From positions 620,001 through 684,000 of the forward strand of contig CAVVAR010000005.1 of assembly GCA_963746315.1 (NCBI GenBank): a stretch of 64,000 nucleotides of DNA. Direction: 5' to 3'. The stretch is from Ga0077555 sp963746315. Lineage in GTDB: Bacteria; Pseudomonadota; Alphaproteobacteria; Rhizobiales; Hyphomicrobiaceae. The notes under the pieces are model-generated. The model was given only the letters and a program-made list of their open reading frames with translations, did not search any database and had not been told where the DNA came from. Of this stretch, positions 34,587-43,992 are shown piece after piece. A program made the translations under genes and the position numbers. Numbering within the stretch: the stretch's first letter is position 1; the number at the start of each line of letters is the position of its first letter.

Positions 34587-36896
34587 ATGCTTTCCAATCC
34601 ACTCGAACGCGCAGAACGGCGCCTCGTGCTGATCGGCGGCGGTCATGCGCATGTGGTCGTTCTTCGCGAGCTCGCGATGAAGCCTGAGCCCGGCCTCGAG
34701 ATCGTTCTGGTGGCCAAGGAGCTCGACGCACCCTACTCGGGAATGCTGCCAGGCTACGTCGCCACTCACTATGACCTTGATGCTTGCCACATCGATCTGG
34801 TCCGGCTCGCGCACTTCGCAGGCGCACGGGTCATTCATGGTGCAGCCAATGGAATCGATACAACTCTGAAACGTGTCCACCTTCATGGTCGGCCGCCGAT
34901 CGCGTACGATCTTCTCTCCATCGATACGGGTATCACGCCCGCGGTGGGCGATATCGAAGGTGCGGACGAGAACGCCGTTGCGGTCAAGCCAGTGTCGACG
35001 TTCGCGCCGCGATGGAAGGCGCTCGAGGCACGGGCGCTTGCTGCAGGCGGTCCCCGGCGGATTTCCGTGATCGGGACGGGGGCAGCCGGGTTCGAGCTGA
35101 TTTTGGCGATCCGACACAGTTTGCGGGAGCAGGCGAGCCGTCACGGTATCGCTGCCGATGATTTCAGCTTCGTGCTGATCGGAAGCGGGGCGCTGCTGGC
35201 GAGCCATAACGCGCGCGCGCGGCGTCTGGCGGCGGCAGAGCTTGCCCGCGCCGGCGTGACGCTCATCCTCAATGATGCCGCGGTGGCGGTCGATCGAGAC
35301 CGGGTGCGACTCGCGAGCGGGCGCGAGGTCCAGAGCGATGCGACGCTTGTCACGACGAAGGCCGTGGCGCCGGAGTGGTTCGCGAGCACCGGTCTCAGCC
35401 TCGATCCGCGGGGATTTCTTGCGGTAGCGCCGACTCTGCAAGTGGTCGGTCAGAGCGATATTTTTGCCGTCGGCGACTGTGCGACCGTGCTCGAGCATCC
35501 GCGTGAGAAGGCGGGCGTCTTTGCCGTACGTCAGGGGCCGCCGTTGACCCGGAACCTGCGCCTACTGGCGCGCGGGATGAAGCCCGAGCCGTTCGTGCCG
35601 CAGAAGCAATTCCTCACGCTGTTGTCGTGCGGCGGCAAGACGGCGATTGCGTCGCGAGGGGCTTTCGCCGCCGCCGGCGCTTGGGCGTGGCGGTTGAAGG
35701 ACCACATCGACCGGACCTTCATGCGGAAGTTCCAGGATCTGCCCGATCCTATGAATGGGGCGGTCGAGGCAGCCGATGCCATGCTCTGCGCGGGTTGCGC
35801 GGCGAAACTCGGCCCCGCGCCACTCGCACGCGCGCTTGAACGCTTCGCGGCCAGCGACGAAACAGACACGGCCGGTCAGGTGCGCAATCTGGCGCCTCGC
35901 GACGACGCTGCGCTCCTCGACCTGGGTGGCGAGGCGCTACGTGTCGAGAGCGTCGATCATTTTCCAGCAATCTGGCCAGAGCCCTACGTGCTGGGAGAGA
36001 TTGCTGCTGCGCATGCGCTGGGAGACATCCTGGCGAAAGGGGCCAAACCCGATCATGCCTTGGCTCTCGCCGGGTTGCCTCCCGCCGCAGCCCATCTGCA
36101 AGAGGACGATCTTTTTCAACTTCTGGCGGGAGCGCGCGCTGTGCTCAGTCGTGAGGGGGTGCCGGTGGTCGGCGGGCATACGGCGCGCGCGGAGCAGCTC
36201 GGCATCGGGTTTTTCGTATCGGGAGCGGTGCTGCGAGACCGGTTCTTGCTCAAAGGCGGTCTCGTAGGAGGCGAAGTGCTGGTGCTGACCAAGCCCATCG
36301 GCACGGGGATCGTGTTTGCCGGCTGGATGCGCAGGCTGGCGCGCGCAAAAGACGTCGCGGCGGCGCTCGAGGGCATGCGCGTTTCGAGCGCGACCGCGGC
36401 GCGGATCCTGCGCGAGCATGGAGCGACGGCCGTTACGGATGTGACCGGTTTCGGTTTGGCCGGGCACCTGGTGGAGATGCTCGAGGCGTCAGGCACACGG
36501 GCTACGATCGGCTTGGCAAAGTGCCGGCGGTATCCCGGTGTGGACCGGCTGATTGGCGCGGGGGTGCGGTCGAGCCTGCTCGCGGAGAATCTGGCGCTCA
36601 ATACCAAGATCGAGCTCGCGGTCGAGGATGAGGAACGTGCCCTGGCACTGCTGCTAGATCCGCAAACGTCAGGCGGATTGCTTGCCGGCATCCCTGCCGG
36701 GGAGGTCGAGACGGTTCTCGCGGCGATGGCCGGCGCAGGGATCGAGGTCTCGGCCATCGGCGTCGTTGATCGAGGCAACGGGAAGTGGCATCCGGGCGGG
36801 AGGCCGCTCGTGGTGCAGGCCGATATCCATTTGTCCGATGCAGTCACACCAATAATCCAGAGTGGCGCCTCACTCTTGCCGCTCACGGTGCAATAA
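34587..36896 (+). CDS. selD: Selenophosphate synthetase fused to NADH-dehydrogenase-like flavoprotein
   Basis: 769 residues. Residues ~1-370 form a two-dinucleotide-binding flavoprotein: LVLIGGGHAHV is the FAD motif, ISVIGTGAAGFEL the second nucleotide motif, and DIFAVGDCA the C-terminal FAD motif. Residues ~390-769 form SelD, which makes selenophosphate from selenide and ATP: the catalytic pair is Cys404 and Lys407 in AGCAAKLG (C17/K20 of E. coli), followed by SVDHFPAIW, AAAHALGDILAKG, VVGGHT and TDVTGFGLAGH. Cys, not Sec, occupies the active site. Such fusions are known in cyanobacteria and others; the flavoprotein may supply or reduce the selenium species. Needed for the UGSC selenoprotein at 22.4 kb. 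A radical SAM gene follows. Confidence 0.95.
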   Translation: MLSNPLERAERRLVLIGGGHAHVVVLRELAMKPEPGLEIVLVAKELDAPYSGMLPGYVATHYDLDACHIDLVRLAHFAGARVIHGAANGIDTTLKRVHLHGRPPIAYDLLSIDTGITPAVGDIEGADENAVAVKPVSTFAPRWKALEARALAAGGPRRISVIGTGAAGFELILAIRHSLREQASRHGIAADDFSFVLIGSGALLASHNARARRLAAAELARAGVTLILNDAAVAVDRDRVRLASGREVQSDATLVTTKAVAPEWFASTGLSLDPRGFLAVAPTLQVVGQSDIFAVGDCATVLEHPREKAGVFAVRQGPPLTRNLRLLARGMKPEPFVPQKQFLTLLSCGGKTAIASRGAFAAAGAWAWRLKDHIDRTFMRKFQDLPDPMNGAVEAADAMLCAGCAAKLGPAPLARALERFAASDETDTAGQVRNLAPRDDAALLDLGGEALRVESVDHFPAIWPEPYVLGEIAAAHALGDILAKGAKPDHALALAGLPPAAAHLQEDDLFQLLAGARAVLSREGVPVVGGHTARAEQLGIGFFVSGAVLRDRFLLKGGLVGGEVLVLTKPIGTGIVFAGWMRRLARAKDVAAALEGMRVSSATAARILREHGATAVTDVTGFGLAGHLVEMLEASGTRATIGLAKCRRYPGVDRLIGAGVRSSLLAENLALNTKIELAVEDEERALALLLDPQTSGGLLAGIPAGEVETVLAAMAGAGIEVSAIGVVDRGNGKWHPGGRPLVVQADIHLSDAVTPIIQSGASLLPLTVQ

Positions 36897-37004
36897 AGTC
36901 ATCGTGAGTACCGCGTGGGACCGCGGGCATGCTACGCGACAAGCGGATCATCGACGGGAAGCGCGAAAAGCGCCGGTCAAACGAAAAACAGGGGACGTCT
37001 CATC

Positions 37005-37988
37005 GTGACTCAGCCCGGCCATGCCTTGGGCCTACCCAGCCTTGCGAAGTTCGAGCATCCCGATATCACAGCCACCGGCGAGCAACGGGCCAGCGTCCCG
37101 TTGGAGCGGCTGGAAACGGTGTGGTTCAATACGGGAACACTGTGCAACATCACGTGCGTGAACTGCTATATCGACTCGAGTCCGTCAAACGACCGTCTTG
37201 CCTACATCAGTGCGAGCGAGGTGACCGAGCTGCTCGACGAGCTGCTCCAGGGTGAGCACGGGACCCGCGAAATCGGCTTCACAGGCGGCGAGCCGTTCAT
37301 GAATCCCGAGTTCATCGCGATGCTCGGAGCTACTCTCGAGCGCGGGTTCGACGTTCTGGTGCTGACCAATGCCATGCAGCCGATGCAGCGGGCGCCGATC
37401 AAGCGCGGGCTGCTCGCGCTCAAGGAACAGCACGGCGCACGGCTTCGACTTCGGATCAGCTTGGACCATTTTACCGCGGAGCTGCATGAGGCCGAGCGTG
37501 GCCCCAAGACCTGGGCCAAGGCGATCGCCGGGATCGACTGGCTCAATGCCAATGGCTTCGAGATCGCGATCGCGGGACGGACCTGCTGGAACGAGCCGGA
37601 GGCAGAAGAGCGCAACGGCTATGCCGCGCTGGTCGCGACACGTGGCTGGCGCATTGATCCGGCCAATCCAAAGCAAATGATGCTGTTGCCGGAGATGGAC
37701 GGGAGCCGTGAGGTTCCCGAGATCACGACGCGGTGCTGGAGCATCCTCGACAAGCGGCCCGCAGACATGATGTGCGCGACGAGCCGGATGGTGGTCAAGC
37801 GCAAGGGGGCGACGAGGCCCGTCGTACTCCCCTGCACGTTGCTTCCCTACGAGCCGGCCTTCGAGATGGGGTCGACGTTCGCTGAGGCAGGTGCAGCCAA
37901 CAAAGGCATGTTCACCAAGGGTGCGGTCAAGCTCTGCCATCCCCACTGTGCGAAGTTCTGCGTGCTCGGCGGAGGCAGCTGCTCCTGA
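37005..37988 (+). CDS. Radical SAM protein beside selD
   Basis: About 327 residues. I choose GTG 37005 with AGGGGA 8 bases before; a GTG at 36915 would add 30 unlikely residues. The cluster motif is CNITCVNCY (CxxxCxxC) near residue 47, followed by the SAM-binding TGGEPFMNPEF. The C terminus has more cysteines (CTLLPYEPAF, CHPHCAKFCVLGGGSCS), which could hold a second Fe-S cluster or bind a product as in SPASM-type proteins. The downstream position after selD suggests a selenium-related or flavin-linked modification, but its substrate is unknown. Its 3' end is convergent with mscL. Confidence 0.85.
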   Translation: MTQPGHALGLPSLAKFEHPDITATGEQRASVPLERLETVWFNTGTLCNITCVNCYIDSSPSNDRLAYISASEVTELLDELLQGEHGTREIGFTGGEPFMNPEFIAMLGATLERGFDVLVLTNAMQPMQRAPIKRGLLALKEQHGARLRLRISLDHFTAELHEAERGPKTWAKAIAGIDWLNANGFEIAIAGRTCWNEPEAEERNGYAALVATRGWRIDPANPKQMMLLPEMDGSREVPEITTRCWSILDKRPADMMCATSRMVVKRKGATRPVVLPCTLLPYEPAFEMGSTFAEAGAANKGMFTKGAVKLCHPHCAKFCVLGGGSCS

Positions 37989-38066
37989 TACGATGGGGCT
38001 GGTCGAGCCAGATCATGGGCCGGCGGGGAAGACGTCCCCGTCCGGCTCACGAAACTGCTGGAGGGT

Positions 38067-38474
38067 TCAGCGCTTGCCGGCAACCAGCGCGTCGCGGATC
38101 TCCTTCAGGTAGACCTCGCTCGGAGCAGGGGGCGCGGGCGGAGCTTCTGCCTGTTGTTTCTCGAAGCGCTTCTTGGCCATGTTGATGGCCTTGATGACCA
38201 TGAAGAGCACAAAGGCGATGATTGCAAAGTCGATGATCGTCTGGATGAACGCGCCGTACTTCAGGGCTACGGGCTCGCCGGTGGGAGTCGGCATATTGAT
38301 GGCCAAGTCCGCAAAGTTGACGCCGCCGATGATGTAGCCGATGGGCGGCATCAGCACATTCTTCACCAGCGAATCGACAATCTTGCCGAACGCGGCGCCA
38401 ACGATGACGCCCACGGCGAGATCGACGACGTTGCCCTTCAAGGCAAATTCACGGAATTCCGATAGCAGCGACAT
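38067..38474 (-). CDS. mscL: Large-conductance mechanosensitive channel
   Basis: Opens a wide pore during hypo-osmotic shock. 135 residues from ATG 38474 (MSLLSEFREFALKG), with AAGGGGC before it; an upstream ATG at 38498 would add eight residues not usual in the family. TM1 is NVVDLAVGVIVGAAFGKIVDSLV, and the second helix is IIDFAIIAFVLFMVIKAIN, with a C-terminal helix EVYLKEIRDAL. The periplasmic loop is of ordinary length. Confidence 0.95.
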   Translation of the reverse strand: MSLLSEFREFALKGNVVDLAVGVIVGAAFGKIVDSLVKNVLMPPIGYIIGGVNFADLAINMPTPTGEPVALKYGAFIQTIIDFAIIAFVLFMVIKAINMAKKRFEKQQAEAPPAPPAPSEVYLKEIRDALVAGKR

Positions 38475-38982
38475 TTCTGGCCCCTTTCGTTTCGACATTT
38501 TTCAGAGTTGCCTTCGCCGCTCTCTCGGCCTGGCGAACCCTGGGCAACACGGGCGCTGGACGCACAGTGATGCGCGCCGCAAACACGTGTGGCCCGCGGA
38601 CAATAGTCCTGGGCTGTGGCGAGAGGCAATCATCTCGGCACGTACATATCCCTCGGGCTGCCAGAAACTCATATTCAAGCGGGTTGTCGGATCGACCGAC
38701 GACGTTGCAATGGCCCATGGATAACGGTGATCCTCAGTGCCGCCGCGTGGCGAGAGAGCGACGCGAGATGCCTGTGGACGATTTTCTGGCGCACCGATCC
38801 TGGAGAGGCTAGAGCAGGGTCGTCGAGGTAGACTCACTCGCTGATCGCTGCGATTCGCCGGGCGCGCCGTGCAGAGTGCCCACTCTCGACCACATTGGGG
38901 GTGCACCGTCGCCAGATGGGGCAGGCGCCGCGGTGGCTCCGAGCGCTCCGGCGAGTGATGCGACGCCGCGGGAGGGGACGGC
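38475..38982. other. Gene-free stretch of about 500 bases
   Basis: Contains only short overlapping ORFs on both strands without family resemblance. It holds the promoters of mscL (minus) and of the symporter pair (plus). The ribosome site GGGAGGGGAC for the gene at 38983 is at its end. I see no RNA gene or clear terminator. Confidence 0.5.
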
Positions 38983-39243
38983 ATGATCGAGCGCAAGGAG
39001 CGTAAACCTTACTGGCGCCACACCAAGTGGCAGATGCTGACAAGCCTGCTGCCGTTCCTGCTCGCGCTCGTCGTGTTGCCGCTCTATGCCGATCAGCTCA
39101 ATACGCGGCGCTTCCTGGGGTTTCCGCTCGGCTATTTCCTCGCATGCCACGGCGTGGTGCTGATCGCTATCGTCACGGCGTTCGCTCACATCAACCGCCA
39201 GGACGCGATCGACCACTGGCACGGCGCGCACGAGGATCTCTGA
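38983..39243 (+). CDS. Small subunit of sodium/solute symporter (DUF4212-like)
   Basis: 86 residues with two membrane helices (LTSLLPFLLALVVLPLY and GYFLACHGVVLIAIVTAF), starting at ATG 38983. The layout, WRHTKWQMLTSLLPFLL opening and HINRQDAIDHWHG ending match the small DUF4212-type partner encoded before VC_2705-type symporters. It is three bases before the large subunit, so the two are surely one operon. The helper is thought to aid assembly or function of the transporter. Confidence 0.78.
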   Translation: MIERKERKPYWRHTKWQMLTSLLPFLLALVVLPLYADQLNTRRFLGFPLGYFLACHGVVLIAIVTAFAHINRQDAIDHWHGAHEDL

Positions 39244-39246
39244 GCC

Positions 39247-41079
39247 ATGCCGCACCGTCACGGCGCTCAGCTCGCTAATCCCTTGATCGGGGTCTATTTC
39301 GGCATCTTTGCCGCGTGCGTTGCGGCGGGCGTCGTGCTGCTGCTGATCCTCGAGCAACTCGGTGTTACGGAGGCCTCGCTGAAATCGGCGATGGCGGTCA
39401 TGTCGGTGGCCCTCACGGTGACGATCGGCGTCGGCGCGTACACCAATCGATCGCGAGAGTTCCTGACGTCGGGTCGACGGGTGCCGGCGGTCTACAATGG
39501 CCTGTCTCTGGCTATCGTTGCTCCCGGGGGGGCCGGCCTCGTCGGGATGGCCGGAGCCCTCTTCATCGCGGGCTTCGACATGCTGTTCCTGGGCGTCGGG
39601 ATCGTGGCCGGTCTGACGGTCTCGGTGATGCTCATCGCTCCGTACCTGCGCAAATTCGGCGCACCGACGGTGCCCGCGTACCTTGGCCAGCGTTTCGAGA
39701 GCAATGCATTGCGGCTGTTTGCGGCGTCGATCGCAGTGCTGCCGCTGATGTTGATCGCAATCGCGGAAGTCAAGATTGCGGTGATGGCCGCCAAGTGGCT
39801 GATACCCGTCGCAACAGAGACCGCGGCAATGCTGATCGTGGCGGTGCTGGCCGTCACACTGGCACCGGGAGGTGCCCGATCGTCGTCATGGTCGAGCGCG
39901 GCGCAGGCCCTGATGGTCTTGATCGCGATCCTGTTGCCCGCTGGGATCGCCGCAGTAATGGAGACCAACCTTCCCTTTGGGCAGTTGAGCCATGGTCCGT
40001 TGATGCGCGGGCTGGGTCGTGTGGAAACAGCACAGGGGATACCCGTGCCAGTGGCCGGGTGGATGACCTTTGAATTGCCGGGTGCAGGGCTGCAAGCCAT
40101 TGTCGGTCGCTTCGCCACCGCGTTCGGCAGTGTCGGGCCGGTGGCGTTCGTGCTGGCGACGCTGACGGTGCTGGTCGGCGTGGCTGGCTCACCGTCGCTG
40201 CTGGCGCGCTCCGTGACGACCCCAAGCGTATACGACACGCGCAAGTCCATCGGATGGGCGGTTGCGTTGGCCGGTGTTGTTCTCCTGACCTTCTCCAGTG
40301 TCGCCGTTTTCCAGCGCGACATTCTGCTGAGCAGCCTCGCAGGCCAGCCGACCTCGGCGATCCCGGCAACCTTGCAGCGACTGATCGAGCTAGGGCTCGC
40401 TGGGACGGAGGGATCGGGTGCCAAGCTGACCGCAACCTCAATCCAATTCGATCGTGACGGTATGCTACTGGCGCTGCCGATTTTGATGGGTATGCCGCTG
40501 GCGGTGGTCAATCTGGTGGCCGCCGGCGTGCTGGCCGCGGCGCTGGCAGGGGCGGCAGCCAGTGTCACTCAGCTTGGGATCATCATCGGCGAGGACGTGG
40601 TCAACGCTCCTGCAAACTGGCGGGCCAGTGACGTGCACCGGGTTACGGTGTGTCGGGTCGCGATCGTGGCCGCAGCCGGATTCGTGGGGATCGGGGCAGT
40701 GCTGGCGAGCGGCGATCCACTGGTGCTGCTGCTCTACTCGCTAGCGGTCTCCGGCTCGGCATTCTTCCCGGTCCTCGTGCTGTCGATCTGGTGGAAGCGG
40801 ATCACGGCAGCAGGTGCCATCGCGGGTCTTGCGGCGGGGCTCGCGGCAGCGTTGATCGCTGTTCTCGCTGATCTTGGAACGCTGGCGCTGCCGGGCGTGC
40901 TCGCACCTGTCGTCGGACTACCGGCCGGCTTACTTGCGACGATGGTGGTCAGCCAATTGACGCCCGTTCCGGGCCGGCACATTCTCGAAATGGTGCGCGA
41001 GTTGCGAATTCCGGGCGGCGAGGCGATCTACGATCGCGAGATGCGCCAAGCTCGCCAACGGGGCGCGCGCGCTCGTTGA
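39247..41079 (+). CDS. Sodium:solute symporter family large subunit
   Basis: 610 residues, about 13 membrane helices, the SSS (LeuT-like) fold. Family marks include the N-terminal VYFGIFAACVAAGVVLLL, the ASGP-like turn VAPGGAGLVGMAGALFIAGF with the fifth-helix substrate path, and LYSLAVSGSAFFPVLVLSIWW near the C terminus. This subgroup transports short organic acids such as acetate in several bacteria; the substrate here is not certain. Its small partner is encoded immediately upstream. Confidence 0.88.
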   Translation: MPHRHGAQLANPLIGVYFGIFAACVAAGVVLLLILEQLGVTEASLKSAMAVMSVALTVTIGVGAYTNRSREFLTSGRRVPAVYNGLSLAIVAPGGAGLVGMAGALFIAGFDMLFLGVGIVAGLTVSVMLIAPYLRKFGAPTVPAYLGQRFESNALRLFAASIAVLPLMLIAIAEVKIAVMAAKWLIPVATETAAMLIVAVLAVTLAPGGARSSSWSSAAQALMVLIAILLPAGIAAVMETNLPFGQLSHGPLMRGLGRVETAQGIPVPVAGWMTFELPGAGLQAIVGRFATAFGSVGPVAFVLATLTVLVGVAGSPSLLARSVTTPSVYDTRKSIGWAVALAGVVLLTFSSVAVFQRDILLSSLAGQPTSAIPATLQRLIELGLAGTEGSGAKLTATSIQFDRDGMLLALPILMGMPLAVVNLVAAGVLAAALAGAAASVTQLGIIIGEDVVNAPANWRASDVHRVTVCRVAIVAAAGFVGIGAVLASGDPLVLLLYSLAVSGSAFFPVLVLSIWWKRITAAGAIAGLAAGLAAALIAVLADLGTLALPGVLAPVVGLPAGLLATMVVSQLTPVPGRHILEMVRELRIPGGEAIYDREMRQARQRGARAR

Positions 41080-41155
41080 CGTCGTCGGCGCTTGAGATAT
41101 GACCGTCGGCGCGCTGTGGCGGGACGGCGTGCATCGTTATGATGGGCGGTGAGCT

Positions 41156-42160
41156 GTGAACGGCGAGTTGAGGACGTCATCGGGCCAGGTAACAGGGGGG
41201 GCCGGGCCACGCGAGCGGATTGGTCTCTATCCGCCGATCGAGCCCTATGCACGTGGCCTACTGGATGTCGGCGACGGTCACGAAATCTATTTCGAGGAGA
41301 GCGGCAACCGTCGCGGACAGCCTGTTCTGATCGTGCACGGCGGGCCCGGCGGCGGCAGCAATCCGACAATGCGCCGATTTCACAACCCGGCACGCTATCG
41401 CATCATACTCGCAGACCAGCGTGGATGCGGACGGTCTCTGCCCAACGCCTCGCTCGATGCGAACACGACGTGGCATCTCGTCGGCGACATGGAGCGGCTG
41501 AGGGTGCACCTCGGCATCTCGCGGTGGCAGATCGTGGGAGGCTCGTGGGGCTCGACACTGGCGCTCGCCTATGCCCAAGCGCATCCGAGCCGTGTGACGG
41601 CGCTTTTGCTGCGCGGCATCTTCCTGCTGCGCCGCGCCGAGCTTTACTGGTTCTATCAGGAAGGTGCGAGCTGGCTCTTTCCGGAAGCTTTCGCCGATCT
41701 CATGTCCGCGATTCCTTCGGAGGAGCGGGGTGACGTGATCGGCGCCTACTACCGGCGACTGACGCATCCAGACATCAAGGTGCAGCTTGCGGCGGCGCGC
41801 TCATGGAGCCTCTGGGAAGCCTCCACACTGGCTTTGAAGCCCGATGCCGAGCGTCTCCGGCTATTCAGCGCCGACGCCTATGCCCTCGCCTTCGCCCGGA
41901 TCGAGTGCCACTACTTCGTCAACGGCGGCTTTTTCTCGTACGACGGAGAGCTGCTGACGGAGGCGCACCGAATCGCCGACATCCCCGGTGTGATCGTGCA
42001 CGGCCGCTACGACGTCGTCACCCCGATCAAGTCAGCTTTCGATCTCAAGGCGCGCTGGCCACGAGCGGAGCTGGTCGTGGTGTCGGATGCAGGGCACGCG
42101 ATGACCGAGCCTGGAATTGTGCATGAGCTGATCCGGGCGACGCGCCGTCTCGGGGAGTGA
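41156..42160 (+). CDS. pip: Prolyl aminopeptidase (alpha/beta hydrolase)
   Basis: 334 residues, start GTG 41156. It releases N-terminal proline from peptides. The nucleophile elbow GGSWGSTLALAYAQ, the HGGPGGG oxyanion motif, the cap-domain EASTLAL region with ARIECHYF, and the Asp and His of the triad (GRYDVVTP, DAGHAMTEP) are all in place. About 20 N-terminal residues are variable. It belongs to the proline iminopeptidase type of S33 peptidases. Confidence 0.94.
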   Translation: MNGELRTSSGQVTGGAGPRERIGLYPPIEPYARGLLDVGDGHEIYFEESGNRRGQPVLIVHGGPGGGSNPTMRRFHNPARYRIILADQRGCGRSLPNASLDANTTWHLVGDMERLRVHLGISRWQIVGGSWGSTLALAYAQAHPSRVTALLLRGIFLLRRAELYWFYQEGASWLFPEAFADLMSAIPSEERGDVIGAYYRRLTHPDIKVQLAAARSWSLWEASTLALKPDAERLRLFSADAYALAFARIECHYFVNGGFFSYDGELLTEAHRIADIPGVIVHGRYDVVTPIKSAFDLKARWPRAELVVVSDAGHAMTEPGIVHELIRATRRLGE

Positions 42161-42186
42161 TAGGACGCGGACGCCGCGATGGCCGC

Positions 42187-43755
42187 TCATTCTTTCAAGC
42201 CGGCTTTGCGCAGACCTTCGAGGATGTGCTGAAGGTCGTCCGGAGCCGTATTCCATTTCTCCAGCTCTGTGCGCGCCGAAAAACCGGGCTTGATCTCGAA
42301 GAGGCGGGCAACTGCCTGCCCGGCATCCGGATGGCCGAGCTGCCCCATGGCAGCGCCTGTCAGAAGGTGGGACCAGCCGAAATGCGGCAGGCCAATCCTC
42401 TGCATGTCCGCGAGCGTCTCGTCGTAGCGGTGCTGATGATAGTGGAGACGCGCGAACGTGAAATAATACCATGTGGGATGCAGAGGATTGAGCGTCTGGG
42501 CGCGGCGCGAAAGCTCGGCACCCCGCTCGAACTCACCCATAAAGGCGTAGTAGTGGCCGACGTCGGCCAGCGTCTCGGGATCGTTCGGGTTGAGACTCAG
42601 CGCGAGCTGCGCCTCTGTCTCGAACCGCTCGTTCTCGCCGCGAAAGAAATGGACGATTGCAAGCCAGCACCGAGCGTAAGCATTTTTCGGGTCCAGGCTG
42701 GTTGCGGCGAGTGCGTGGGTCAGTGCCCGGCCGATGGGGTTCGGTCGCGGGTTCATGTCGAAGCGGTGCTCGCCCAGGTAGACATTGGCGAGCAGTGCAT
42801 GGGCATCCGGCGAAAGAGGGTCGAGCTCGACGGCCTTCTCGAGAAGGTCGCGTGCCTCGGCGTGCATCTCGGCGCTGAGCATCCAGGTGTAGCGGCGTGC
42901 CCGCAGAAGACAATCATAGGCGCTAAGCTCGAGGCGGCCTTTCTTCATGGCCCTTTGCAGTGCCACGTCCTGCATGGTGACACCGAGAGTGGCGGCGATA
43001 ACGCGGGTGACCTCATCCTGTAGGTCGAAGATATCGACCATCTCGCGATCGTAACGGTCGCCCCACAGCTGGACGCCCGTCTCGCCGTCGATGAGTTGAA
43101 CCGATATGCGCAATCGGCCAGCGGCCCGGCGCACACTGCCCTGCACGACGTAGCCGGCGTTGGTGCGGGCGCAGATCTCGGCAAGATCATGCGCACGGCC
43201 CTTGAATTGGAAAGACGAGGCGCCGCCAATGACCCTCAGGTCCCGGAAGCGGGACAGGTTGGTGATGATGTCCTCTGTCAGACCGTCCGCAAAGTACTCG
43301 TCAGCCTCTGCGTTGAGGTTGGAAAATGGGAGGACGACGAGGATGGGCTTGGGGTCCTGGTCGCTGGCGAGCGGAGCGGCTGCCGAGGGGGACGAGAGGG
43401 CGGCTTGCGCTGCGGGGGACGGGACCTCAGGTGACGCCGGGTCCTGAGGCACCTCGACGTTGGCGCAAAACTCGAACCCGCGGCCGCGTATGGTGCGGAT
43501 GTAGCTCTGGTTGTCGCCAGTGTCGCCAAGGGCCTTGCGCGCTGATTTTATGCAGCTCGAGATCGTCGCGTCGGAAATGGCGCGCCCTTGCCAAACGGCG
43601 ACAACGACATCGTCGCGCGACACGATGCGGTTCGCGTTGCGAACGAGATACGAGATCAGATCGAATACCAGGGGCTCGGTCGGGCATACGTCTCGTCCGC
43701 GACGCAGCTCGTAGCGCTCCAGATCAATCTCGAACTGGTCGAAGCGATAGCGCAT
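42187..43755 (-). CDS. Winged-helix regulator with TolB-like and TPR domains (CadC-like)
   Basis: 522 residues from ATG 43755 (MRYRFDQFEIDL). The N-terminal ~100 residues are an OmpR/PhoB-type winged helix (ELRRGRDVCPTEPLVFDLISYLV, DATISSCIKSARKALGD, IRTIRGRGFEF). A Pro/Ala/Ser linker follows, then a TolB-amino-terminal-like domain (SNLNAEADEYFADGLTEDIITNLSRF, IVQGSVRRAAGRLRISVQLID) and a TPR array to the end. No membrane helix is visible, unlike CadC. This architecture is frequent in rhizobia next to adenylate-cyclase-like genes. It is divergent from a methyltransferase gene that it may control. Confidence 0.85.
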   Translation of the reverse strand: MRYRFDQFEIDLERYELRRGRDVCPTEPLVFDLISYLVRNANRIVSRDDVVVAVWQGRAISDATISSCIKSARKALGDTGDNQSYIRTIRGRGFEFCANVEVPQDPASPEVPSPAAQAALSSPSAAAPLASDQDPKPILVVLPFSNLNAEADEYFADGLTEDIITNLSRFRDLRVIGGASSFQFKGRAHDLAEICARTNAGYVVQGSVRRAAGRLRISVQLIDGETGVQLWGDRYDREMVDIFDLQDEVTRVIAATLGVTMQDVALQRAMKKGRLELSAYDCLLRARRYTWMLSAEMHAEARDLLEKAVELDPLSPDAHALLANVYLGEHRFDMNPRPNPIGRALTHALAATSLDPKNAYARCWLAIVHFFRGENERFETEAQLALSLNPNDPETLADVGHYYAFMGEFERGAELSRRAQTLNPLHPTWYYFTFARLHYHQHRYDETLADMQRIGLPHFGWSHLLTGAAMGQLGHPDAGQAVARLFEIKPGFSARTELEKWNTAPDDLQHILEGLRKAGLKE

Positions 43756-43992
43756 CAGCTGCCCCGCCTCGCACAATCCTCTGCAAAGGCGGGCCGAAAT
43801 TGGGGGTTCCTGGACCATTTCCGCGTGTCCGCCATCGATCCCCCCTCATTCCCCAGGGAGCGCGCAGGAAATCCCCTCGCCGGGCTCAAGCAGAGAAACC
43901 CGCTGTGAAGGATATTCAGGATACCCGCCAGGCCAGACGAATTGCAGGAGGCGGGCAAGTCCTCACCCGATACTGCGCAAAAGGAACTCATT

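Noticed and set aside
37986..38100. TGA at the end of the radical SAM gene as a possible selenocysteine codon, given selD upstream and CVLGGGSCS before it
   Set aside because: Reading on runs antisense through mscL with no protein-like sequence, and I see no SECIS-type hairpin at the right distance.
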